Shown: in pieces, positions 26,124-32,532 of the stretch
Position numbering within the stretch: the stretch's first letter is position 1
Layout: every line of letters begins with the position of its first letter
Translations under genes and position numbers: made by a program
Assembly (NCBI GenBank): GCA_013178155.1
Contig: JABLXH010000028.1
Location: 1-56,013, forward strand
Direction of reading: 5' to 3'
Origin: Armatimonadota bacterium
GTDB taxonomy: Bacteria; Armatimonadota; Zipacnadia; Zipacnadales; UBA11051
DNA: 56,013 bases
Notes under the pieces: generated by a model
What the model was told of the DNA's origin: nothing
The model's input: the letters and a program-made list of their open reading frames with translations, nothing else
The model's database searches: none

Positions 26124-26396
26124 CTATGACTTGACCACCAGCATGTAGATGCCCATGAGCACGAAAAGGCCGCCCGCCACGTACCGAATGAGGTCCTTGG
26201 GAAGGTACGTGGCACAGAATCCCCCAATGCAGACGCCCATACCCGAGACAATGGTCAGGGCAAGGCTGGCGCCCAGCAATACCGCCCACGGCGACTGAAA
26301 CTTTGCCGACTGGGCCATGACAGCCAACTGGGTCTTATCCCCCAGTTCTGCGAGTAACAGCAGCCCGAAGGTGCTCACAAAGGCTTGCCAGTTCAT
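26124..26396 (-). CDS. GDT1/TMEM165 (UPF0016) family half-size transporter
   Basis: A 90-aa protein with three hydrophobic helices and the family signature ELGDKTQ at residues 17-23. Full-size GDT1 proteins have two such repeats and transport Mn2+ or Ca2+; single-repeat bacterial members are thought to assemble as homo- or heterodimers. Helix 1 is FVSTFGLLLLAELGDKTQLA, helix 2 WAVLLGASLALTIVSGMGVC and helix 3 YVAGGLFVLMGIYMLVV. No second half-repeat partner was found beside it, so a homodimer is possible. The GGGAGTA ribosome site lies just before the ATG, preceded by three stem-loops. Metal specificity is inferred from the family. Confidence 0.88.
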   Translation of the reverse strand: MNWQAFVSTFGLLLLAELGDKTQLAVMAQSAKFQSPWAVLLGASLALTIVSGMGVCIGGFCATYLPKDLIRYVAGGLFVLMGIYMLVVKS

Positions 26397-26418
26397 GATA
26401 TCTTACTCCCGAAACGGC

Positions 26419-26489
26419 GACCAGGCCGCCTGCACGGCCTGGTCTGTCCCGACGCCGGCACTATGCCGACACCTGTTGCACACACAGGT
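26419..26489 (-). promoter_or_regulatory. Structured 5' leader (three consecutive stem-loops) before the GDT1-type gene
   Basis: Read on the minus strand, three hairpins stand in a row. The first is ACCTGT/ACAGGT (6 bp, loop 7; 26471-26489). The second is GTCGGCA/TGCCGGC (7 bp with one G-U; 26454-26470). The third is GACCAGGCC/GGCCTGGTC (9 bp, loop 8; 26419-26444). A GGGACAG string sits between the second and third. Manganese riboswitches (yybP-ykoY) often precede this protein family, but the conserved GGGGAGUA loop is not seen, so I only call a candidate leader. The first hairpin could instead be a terminator for the upstream gene. Confidence 0.4.
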
Positions 26490-26522
26490 TAGGGGATTAG
26501 CAGGGATCCGTCAAGGGTGCTC

Positions 26523-28304
26523 TCAGAAGCTGCTGACACAGGCACTGTGGCAGGCGGAGTGGCACGCGGAATGGCACACGCAGGCACTGTGACAGGCGCT
26601 GTGACAGGCGGAATGCACGCACGCCGAGTGGCAAGCATCATGGACGCAGGCGCTGTGGCAAGCCGAATGACAGGCGCTGTGACAGGCATCATAGCCAACG
26701 GCCTGAGCCACGCGCTCCGCGATCCCCTCTGCACCGTCAGCGACGACGGCTGCGGTGCTCTCCACCTTCTGGGCCACGCCCCGCGCCATGTCCTCCACCG
26801 CGGTCGCCAGGCTGGTGGCGCCCCGCGCCAGCGGTGTGTCCGCGTACCCGCTGCGGGCAGCAACCTGATCCAGCCCCGCATCGCGCCAGCGACTCTCGTA
26901 GTCATGTGCGATGACAATCCAGGGAAGATTCTCGTTCCAGCCCTGGGGCGACCGCGTCCACTCGGCGCCCTTGCGGGCTTCCTCCCAGCGGCGCTCGATC
27001 TCCGCCTCGTACTTGCGCCGTGTCGCCTGCCGGTCGGCATTCCACAACTTGCCCTGCAATGACCGCGCCACGGCCTCCAGCACATAGGGTACGCTGGCCT
27101 TGTCGAGAGTGCCGTCTTCGGTCAGGGCCGTAAGCAGCACTTTCTCGTAGTCGGCCAACCCCGCGGCTTCTGGCTGCAGTACCTCCAGTTGCAGCGGCCG
27201 GCGGTTGACCACATTGACGACCCCTCTTGCCGCCAGGTACATCACGATGAGTGTCAGCACCTTCGCAGTGTCGCCCAGATACATGGCGGCTTCGATGGCG
27301 CTAAGGTCCGGAACCGTCCCCTTGGTCTCGAAGCTCTCGACCTCGATCTCTGGTGCCTCATACAGCTTCTTCAGCGGTGGTGGCTGGTGGCCGAACTGAT
27401 AAAGCTTTACCAGAGCAACAACGACGAGGCCCAGGATGAGCAGAAACAGCAACACCTGCCAGAAGCTGAAGGCACCCCGGTACTCCTCGCGTTGTGATGG
27501 CGGCAGAACCGGCGCCTTCGTGCCCTGCGGATGCCGGCGCACATCCCGAAGCTGGGACGCAGTCGCGAGGGTCAGGCCTTTGGCCGGCGCGTAGAACTTG
27601 AAGGCTGGACTCTGGTTGAGCGGTGTGTTCCCACGCTTGAGCTGGATGGATAGCCAGACCTTGCCCGACCTCTCATCAGGGGTTGGGTAGTAGTCCACAT
27701 CGTCCCACTGACCGAAGCTCCCGGCTTTCTCGGTCTGGATGCCAATCCCCCGGACGACCGCCTCGGTGACCTGCTCCGGTCGGGTGATGCCCGCTGGCAG
27801 CGCCCAGGGGGTAATGAGGTCAACGCGCTGGAGACGCACCGGCAGATTCCACGCCGGCGGCGCCCAGCTCACCGCGACCATCTCCTGGCCGTTGCGGCTG
27901 GTGCGGTCCATGATGGGCTCGGTGGCCTGGTAGCGAACCTTGAGGGTGTAGACCTCGCCCCGCCGGGTGGTGGTACCAAGGCTGACGCTGTAGTCGCCCC
28001 CCCCTTTGGACGTCAGCGATGCGTTGACGGGCTGGCCATCCGGTCCCCCCACGCACAAAGAGGAGCTGACCAGCCGATGGGACGGGGTCAGCTTCCCGAG
28101 GTTCCTGATCTGCGAGCGTCCATTCTCGAGTTCGCGGAAGGTGAGCCAGTAGTCCACCTGGGGTATGCCGTCCGAGCCGATGACCAGGCGGCTGCGGGCC
28201 TCCTCTATCTCTACCGGCGCTTGCGCCTGCGCCTGACCCGTACCAGCGACCAACGCGGCAATGACGAGTGCAACTGCTGCAACCGCTCGGAGATGGCCCT
28301 GCAT
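26523..28304 (-). CDS. DUF2207-like membrane protein with Cys/His-rich repeat tail
   Basis: A 593-aa protein. Residues 1-28 form a signal peptide (ALVIAALVAGTGQAQAQA). Residues 30-270 form a beta-rich ectodomain similar in layout to DUF2207 proteins. One membrane helix (about 280-304, FSFWQVLLFLLILGLVVVAL) follows. A cytosolic helical domain contains IEAAMYLGDTAKVLTLIVMY and LADYEKVLLTALTEDGTLDK. An amphipathic helix precedes the tail (541-593), which is nine CHSA units broken by CV, HDA and HSA, with 13 Cys and 11 His. The tail should be cytosolic. It follows the SPFH gene by 39 bases and shares its strand. Family assignment to DUF2207 is moderate; I know of no name for this tail. It may bind zinc or another metal. 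Confidence 0.75.
   Translation of the reverse strand: MQGHLRAVAAVALVIAALVAGTGQAQAQAPVEIEEARSRLVIGSDGIPQVDYWLTFRELENGRSQIRNLGKLTPSHRLVSSSLCVGGPDGQPVNASLTSKGGGDYSVSLGTTTRRGEVYTLKVRYQATEPIMDRTSRNGQEMVAVSWAPPAWNLPVRLQRVDLITPWALPAGITRPEQVTEAVVRGIGIQTEKAGSFGQWDDVDYYPTPDERSGKVWLSIQLKRGNTPLNQSPAFKFYAPAKGLTLATASQLRDVRRHPQGTKAPVLPPSQREEYRGAFSFWQVLLFLLILGLVVVALVKLYQFGHQPPPLKKLYEAPEIEVESFETKGTVPDLSAIEAAMYLGDTAKVLTLIVMYLAARGVVNVVNRRPLQLEVLQPEAAGLADYEKVLLTALTEDGTLDKASVPYVLEAVARSLQGKLWNADRQATRRKYEAEIERRWEEARKGAEWTRSPQGWNENLPWIVIAHDYESRWRDAGLDQVAARSGYADTPLARGATSLATAVEDMARGVAQKVESTAAVVADGAEGIAERVAQAVGYDACHSACHSACHSACVHDACHSACVHSACHSACHSACVCHSACHSACHSACVSSF
26526..26684 (-). repeat. Tandem 12-bp repeat encoding Cys-His-Ser-Ala units
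   Basis: The last 53 codons of the membrane protein gene encode nine CHSA tetrapeptides. Serine is encoded by AGC, AGT, TCG and TCC, histidine by CAC and CAT, and alanine by GCC, GCG and GCT. This variation means the repeat is kept at the protein level rather than being a recent DNA slippage product. Confidence 0.9.
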
Positions 28305-28343
28305 GTCGCTGTTGACTCTCCCTCGTGGCCCCTGGCGCGGCCG

Positions 28344-29372
28344 CTAGCTCACGGCCTTGCCACACTCCGGGCAGAACTTTGCCCCGGTCGGTAGCGGCCT
28401 GCCACACTCGGCGCAGAACCCGCCAGCCAGGGCGGCGCCGCACTGAGGGCAGAACTTCGCTCCCGCCGGGACGGGATGCCCGGCAGGGCACTTGGCTTCC
28501 GCCTCGGCGGAGCTCGGGCTGCTCATTGCGTCCTTCATCGCCCCGGCCATGGCGGCGCCCATGGCCACACCGGCCCCCATGCCGACACCCGTGGCCACGG
28601 CGTCACTGCCCCCGCCGCCCGCCGAGGGCATGTCACCGATGGCCTGAGCGGTCTGGAACTGCAGGTAACGGCGAGTGTCGCCAACCGCCTCCATTCCCGC
28701 ACGCTCGTCGATGAGTTTCATGACTTCCTCGGGCGGGGTGATGGAGGTGACCAGAAAGTCTACCAGTTCGAGGCCATAGTTACGGAAGTCCTCGGCCAGT
28801 CGGGTCTGGGCGGCAGCCGCGATGCTCTCCATCTGCAGCGGCAAGTCGAGGACCGTCCTGAGCTGCTCTCCCAGCGCCACCTGGAACCGCGCCACGATGA
28901 AGTCCCGCAGCCAGTCCACAACGCTCTCCGTGTCATAGCGGTTCTCCGTCCCCACGACTTCGTTGACGAAGAGCTGGGGATCGCCAACCCGGCAGGTATA
29001 CGCGCCATTGGCGCCCAGGCGCACCATGCTTAGCTCTGCGTCGCGGAAGATAATGGGCGACGGCGTGCCCCATTTGAGGCCCGTGAAGGTGCGCATGTTG
29101 ACGAAGTAGATCTCGGCCTGGAAGGGGGTCTCGCCGCCGAAGGGGAGATTGATCAGCCGTTGCAGCAACGGAATGTTGGCGGTCTCCAGGGTGTGCCTGC
29201 CCGGCCCCAGTACATCGAGGGCCTTGCCGTCGCGGAAAAACACGGCAACCTGGCTCTCGCGCACCGTCAGTTGGGCGCCCAGGCGGATAGTGCCCGGCCC
29301 GTAGGTCGGCCAGCGATGCACGATCTCGTTGCCGCTCACATCCTGCCACTCAATGACATCCAGAAGATCCAT
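28344..29372 (-). CDS. SPFH-domain protein with C-terminal zinc ribbons (YdjI-like)
   Basis: A 342-aa soluble protein. Residues 1-230 form an SPFH/band-7-like domain (SQVAVFFRDGKALDVLGPG, WGTPSPIIFRDAELSMVRLG and GLELVDFLVTSITPPEEV). A Gly/Ala/Met-rich linker (251-285) joins it to zinc ribbons: Cys295, His299, Cys308, Cys311, then Cys320, Cys323, Cys334, Cys337 (FCAECGRPLPTGAKFCPECG). Relatives include B. subtilis YdjI, which works with PspA and two membrane proteins in an envelope-stress module. There is no membrane helix, so it likely joins the membrane through partners. The ATG has GGGAGG seven bases upstream. Neighbours: a coiled-coil protein upstream and the CHSA membrane protein downstream. 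Confidence 0.9.
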   Translation of the reverse strand: MDLLDVIEWQDVSGNEIVHRWPTYGPGTIRLGAQLTVRESQVAVFFRDGKALDVLGPGRHTLETANIPLLQRLINLPFGGETPFQAEIYFVNMRTFTGLKWGTPSPIIFRDAELSMVRLGANGAYTCRVGDPQLFVNEVVGTENRYDTESVVDWLRDFIVARFQVALGEQLRTVLDLPLQMESIAAAAQTRLAEDFRNYGLELVDFLVTSITPPEEVMKLIDERAGMEAVGDTRRYLQFQTAQAIGDMPSAGGGGSDAVATGVGMGAGVAMGAAMAGAMKDAMSSPSSAEAEAKCPAGHPVPAGAKFCPQCGAALAGGFCAECGRPLPTGAKFCPECGKAVS

Positions 29373-29421
29373 GAACGTGCCTCCCTGGCATGTAGCCGTC
29401 GGCTAATGCGTGCCGCGCCCA

Positions 29422-29940
29422 TCACGAACCCAGTTGCGCTGCCGCCTCCTGGCGCTGGTCCACCACGTGATCCAGGTTGTCGAGAGCGTCGGCCAGTGCA
29501 GAAACCGCCTCGGCGCGCTGGTCCGCCGCGCTCTTTCCTACCTGTGCAGCGGCTGCCACGACGGCAGCAACGTGCTGTTCCAGGGCCACATCGAACTCGT
29601 AGAGGCGGTCCAGCTCCGCGGCCTCGATCTTCAGGGCGTCAAAGAAGCCGGCATAGCCATAGCTGGCATGCTCAATACGGTCACGGGTGCGGACTAGCCG
29701 TCGGCCAAGGCGGTTGAGGTCGGTTATCGGCTTGAACTGGCCCTCGGCCGAGAGCTTGGCCTGGGCACGGGACAACTGCTCGCTGGCGCTGCTCAGAAGC
29801 CCCACCAGGTGCATGCGCAGGAGCTTGTCAGCATCTCTGCGGTCTTCCTTCTCCTGGTACCCCTTGAAACCAGGGATCGTCTCCATCAGTGTCTCCAGCG
29901 CTGTCCGCCCATCGCGAACCTGGTCACGAAGGTCACCCAT
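29422..29940 (-). CDS. Predicted all-helical cytosolic protein upstream of the SPFH gene
   Basis: A 172-aa helical protein with no membrane segment. Striking motifs are ETIPGFKGYQEKEDRRDADK (residues 20-39), LRRLVRTRDRI-like basic helices, and HASYGYAGFFDALKI followed by ELDRLYEFDVALEQHV. I recall similar unnamed proteins but cannot give a family. The ATG (29940) has AGGTG six bases upstream; a longer reading from 29997 begins with a low-complexity stretch and is less likely. It is the first gene of the three-gene module. It could play the role that PspA plays in the comparable Bacillus module, but it is not a recognisable PspA homologue. Confidence 0.7.
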   Translation of the reverse strand: MGDLRDQVRDGRTALETLMETIPGFKGYQEKEDRRDADKLLRMHLVGLLSSASEQLSRAQAKLSAEGQFKPITDLNRLGRRLVRTRDRIEHASYGYAGFFDALKIEAAELDRLYEFDVALEQHVAAVVAAAAQVGKSAADQRAEAVSALADALDNLDHVVDQRQEAAAQLGS

Positions 29941-30049
29941 GTGCACACCTGCCTTCCCGGTACTCCCTTGCCGGTCTTGTGCTTCCCCCCTTCCCACAGA
30001 GTCACCTTCACCCGCGAGAGAGCATCCGACGAAACCGGAACCGCGCCTG

Positions 30050-30058
30050 TGCTATAAT
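30050..30058 (+). promoter_or_regulatory. Extended -10 promoter for the VWA gene
   Basis: TGCTATAAT is a perfect extended -10 element. No good -35 is required with an extended -10, and none is obvious. Transcription would start near 30065, giving a leader of about 27 bases before the proposed GTG. Confidence 0.6.
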
Positions 30059-30091
30059 GTTTGCGATGGAACCCACAAAGACCCTCCGGGG

Positions 30092-32197
30092 GTGCGAGTT
30101 CTGACGCCCCGCACGCTCCTGACGACGGCAGTCGTCGCCACAACCCTCCTGGTGGGATGGGCCCTCCGGCGGTGGTGGCTGTCAGCTCGCGAAGCAAGCC
30201 TGCCCATCCGACTGGCCATTGTGTTGTTGCGCGTCGGAATCTACGGAGGGCTGCTGCTCGCTGTGGCCAATCCGGCGGTGGTCCGCCCATACGGTGTTCA
30301 GCAACCACATCAGATCGTTGTGCTGCTGGACGCTTCCGCCAGCATGGCCTTGCCCGGCTCGGGTGCGGCCGCACGCTGGGCAGAGGCGCAGGGCGCCCTC
30401 CAGGCAGCCGCGCAATCGTCCGGCGGGGGGCTCACCAGGTTTGAGAAGGCGCTGTTTGCCGATGGCTCAGTGGGTGCCCCGGCCGCAGACGGGCCTACTG
30501 GCGAGATGACGAACCTGGACCTGGCCCTTCGCCAGATTGCCGCGACCCGGGTGCCCTCCACCTTGGTCGTCATCAGCGACGGCGCCTTCACCCACGGTGA
30601 CGCCCCGGGGGTCGCTGCCCAACTCCACCGGCAAGGGTTCACCGTGCACGCGGTTGGGGTCGGCCGCCTGGATCCGCCGCCCGACGCCGCCATTCTCGCT
30701 GTCGAAGCGCCGCAAAGGGTCCCGGAGCATACGTCTTTCAGTATCTCCGTGCTGGCCAACACGCCAGACGCGGCCTCGAACCGCGACGTGTCCATCAGCC
30801 GCGCCGACAGAGTGGTTCGCAAGGTGCCGGTCCCCCGGGGGAGACAGCCGCAGCGGGTTCGTGTTGCCGTGCCCGGCTTGCCGGCAGGCACTCATCTCTT
30901 CACAGTTGATCTGCCATCCGTCCCCGGCGAGGCGACCAGCACCAACAACAGGCGCAGCTTCTTTGTGGAGGCGTTCCGCGACCGCAACCGGATCCGTCTC
31001 GTGGCCAGCGCGCCCGGTCTGGAGTTCGCCAATCTCCGCCGGGCCCTTCTCGACCTGCCGCAGACCGAACTGCACTCATGGGTGCGTGTCGGCCGCGACA
31101 GATACCTGGCGCAGACCGCCACCACCACGCGCCCTGCTGCGATCTCATGGCCCGCGGTGCTTCGGGGTTGCCACGTCCTGATGCTCCTGGACGTGCCGCA
31201 AGCTCAAGCGGATGCAGCGGTGGTCCGACGCTTCGTGCGTGAGGGAGGCGCCCTGGCGCTGCTGGGGGGGCGACAGGCTGCGCAAGGCAGCGACTGGAGT
31301 GACCTGGCACCCCTCGTCACCGGCCCCTATGAGGATGTCCCGGTGGGCGTGGGTGCCCCCGACGGCACCACCGGTCTGGGCGCGGCGTTGTTGGGAGCGA
31401 TCGGTACAGCGGCCTGGCGAGGGGCACCCCATCTGACGGGAGCCAATCGCGTGGTCCGCGTCCAGCAGGATGCGCAGATAGTGCTGCGCACCCGCCAGGC
31501 AAGGCCCCTGATGGCTACTCGCCCCTATGGACTGGGGCGTTGTCTATCGCTGGCGACGGATGGCACGCACCGCTGGGTGCTCTCCCCGGAGGCGGACGAA
31601 GGCAGCCGCTTCCTACATCGCCGCTTCTGGAGCCAAGTCGTGGTGTGGCTGGCAGCACCGCGTGACGAGACCGATGTCGCCCTGATGCTGGACCCGCCCG
31701 TCGTGGCCTCCGGCCAGCCCGCGCGGGCTCTCGTGCAAGTGAGCCACGGCCTGAGCCCGGTCGCCTCTGCCCAGGTGCTGGTCAAGCTCCAGAGCCCTCA
31801 AGGGCCCGTAACTCTGGTGGCAACCCCCACCAGCACACCGGGACGTTACCAGGTGTCGCTCAGCGAGTTACCTGCGGGCAAGCACGAGGTGGTGGCCGAA
31901 GCGCGCGCCGCCAAGGCTTCAGGCACCGCCCGGGCGACACTCGTCGTGGAGCCGGGGGGGGCCGAGTTCGCCGACCTGACGTTGCAGAAGGGAGCCCTCC
32001 AGCGGCTTGCCGCCGCCGGCGGCGGGCAGTACGCGGCGCTGGATCAGTTGCCGCGGCTACTGTCAAGCCCCCGAACGCCCCCTCAGACCCAGACTGAGAC
32101 CCGTCTCACGACGCCCTTCCGTTCGCTCTGGGCTTTCCTGGCGCTGCTCACCATGTGTGCTCTGGATTGGTTTCTGCGGCGTCGCCACGGGCTGTGA
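30092..32197 (+). CDS. Membrane-anchored VWA-domain protein
   Basis: A 701-aa protein with two N-terminal membrane helices (LLTTAVVATTLLVGWAL and LAIVLLRVGIYGGLLLAVAN). A VWA domain has the MIDAS motif LLDASASMALPG and VVISDGAFTHGD. Two Ig-like beta regions and a glutamine-amidotransferase-like middle part (RRFVREGGALALLGG) follow. A C-terminal helix (LWAFLALLTMCALDWFL) ends the protein. It resembles the BatA-like or large glutamine-amidotransferase-type proteins of bacterial aerotolerance or envelope operons. The start is the GTG at 30092 placed after a strong -10; a leucine-coded alternative is possible. The last 50 bases overlap the convergent gene at 32148. Function is uncertain. Confidence 0.8.
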   Translation: MRVLTPRTLLTTAVVATTLLVGWALRRWWLSAREASLPIRLAIVLLRVGIYGGLLLAVANPAVVRPYGVQQPHQIVVLLDASASMALPGSGAAARWAEAQGALQAAAQSSGGGLTRFEKALFADGSVGAPAADGPTGEMTNLDLALRQIAATRVPSTLVVISDGAFTHGDAPGVAAQLHRQGFTVHAVGVGRLDPPPDAAILAVEAPQRVPEHTSFSISVLANTPDAASNRDVSISRADRVVRKVPVPRGRQPQRVRVAVPGLPAGTHLFTVDLPSVPGEATSTNNRRSFFVEAFRDRNRIRLVASAPGLEFANLRRALLDLPQTELHSWVRVGRDRYLAQTATTTRPAAISWPAVLRGCHVLMLLDVPQAQADAAVVRRFVREGGALALLGGRQAAQGSDWSDLAPLVTGPYEDVPVGVGAPDGTTGLGAALLGAIGTAAWRGAPHLTGANRVVRVQQDAQIVLRTRQARPLMATRPYGLGRCLSLATDGTHRWVLSPEADEGSRFLHRRFWSQVVVWLAAPRDETDVALMLDPPVVASGQPARALVQVSHGLSPVASAQVLVKLQSPQGPVTLVATPTSTPGRYQVSLSELPAGKHEVVAEARAAKASGTARATLVVEPGGAEFADLTLQKGALQRLAAAGGGQYAALDQLPRLLSSPRTPPQTQTETRLTTPFRSLWAFLALLTMCALDWFLRRRHGL

Positions 32198-32465
32198 ACA
32201 ATGGGAGCTGCTCGGGCTGGCGATGGCGAGCCAGGAAGTCGCGGACCGCTTCGGGGATGTAGTGCTCCTCGGTGTCCAGGTCTGCCAGCATCATCGCCAA
32301 CGCCTCCGCCCGATCACGGACGCGGAAGGACGCATCCAGCACGATGACCGGCTTTCCCCGCAGAACACAGCGACCCACGCGCCCGGCGGTGTGCTCCAGC
32401 CGGACCTCGATGCCCAGACGCCGGGCCAGGCGCGAAAGCTCCTCCAGCAGTTCCTCCCAGTCCAT
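32148..32465 (-). CDS. Small conserved hypothetical protein
   Basis: A 105-aa cytosolic protein. It begins MDWEELLEELSRLARRLGIE, then has CVLRGKPVIVLDASFRVRDR followed by AEALAMMLADLDTEEHYIPE. This pattern (two helices, a beta-hairpin with a hydrophobic core, then helices ending in AVRDFL) occurs in unnamed bacterial proteins I have seen. No catalytic motif is apparent. The ATG has GGGAGAG nine bases upstream. Its 3' end overlaps the VWA gene by 50 bases in convergent orientation, which is unusual but not prohibitive. Function not assigned. Confidence 0.75.
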   Translation of the reverse strand: MDWEELLEELSRLARRLGIEVRLEHTAGRVGRCVLRGKPVIVLDASFRVRDRAEALAMMLADLDTEEHYIPEAVRDFLARHRQPEQLPLFTARGDAAETNPEHTW

Positions 32466-32532
32466 CCGCGCTCTCCCGCTTCCCTAGCAATCGTCACCCC
32501 TTCTGTCGGTGTCGCAGGCGTTCCTCAGAACT

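Noticed and set aside
26397-26460. yybP-ykoY manganese riboswitch
   Set aside because: GGGACAG is present but the conserved GGGGAGUA loop and the typical helix pairing are not visible, so it was kept only as a candidate leader.
26523-26690. Short regular repeats resembling a CRISPR array
   Set aside because: The 12-bp units have no spacers and are in frame with a protein; they encode the CHSA tail.
28344-29372. Phage virion-core protein
   Set aside because: SPFH-zinc-ribbon proteins are sometimes named after a virus core protein, but no phage genes surround this one.
29687-30091. N-terminal extension of the VWA protein
   Set aside because: The extra 135 codons run antisense through the helical-protein gene, are rich in Arg/Ser/Pro, and lie upstream of the extended -10 promoter.
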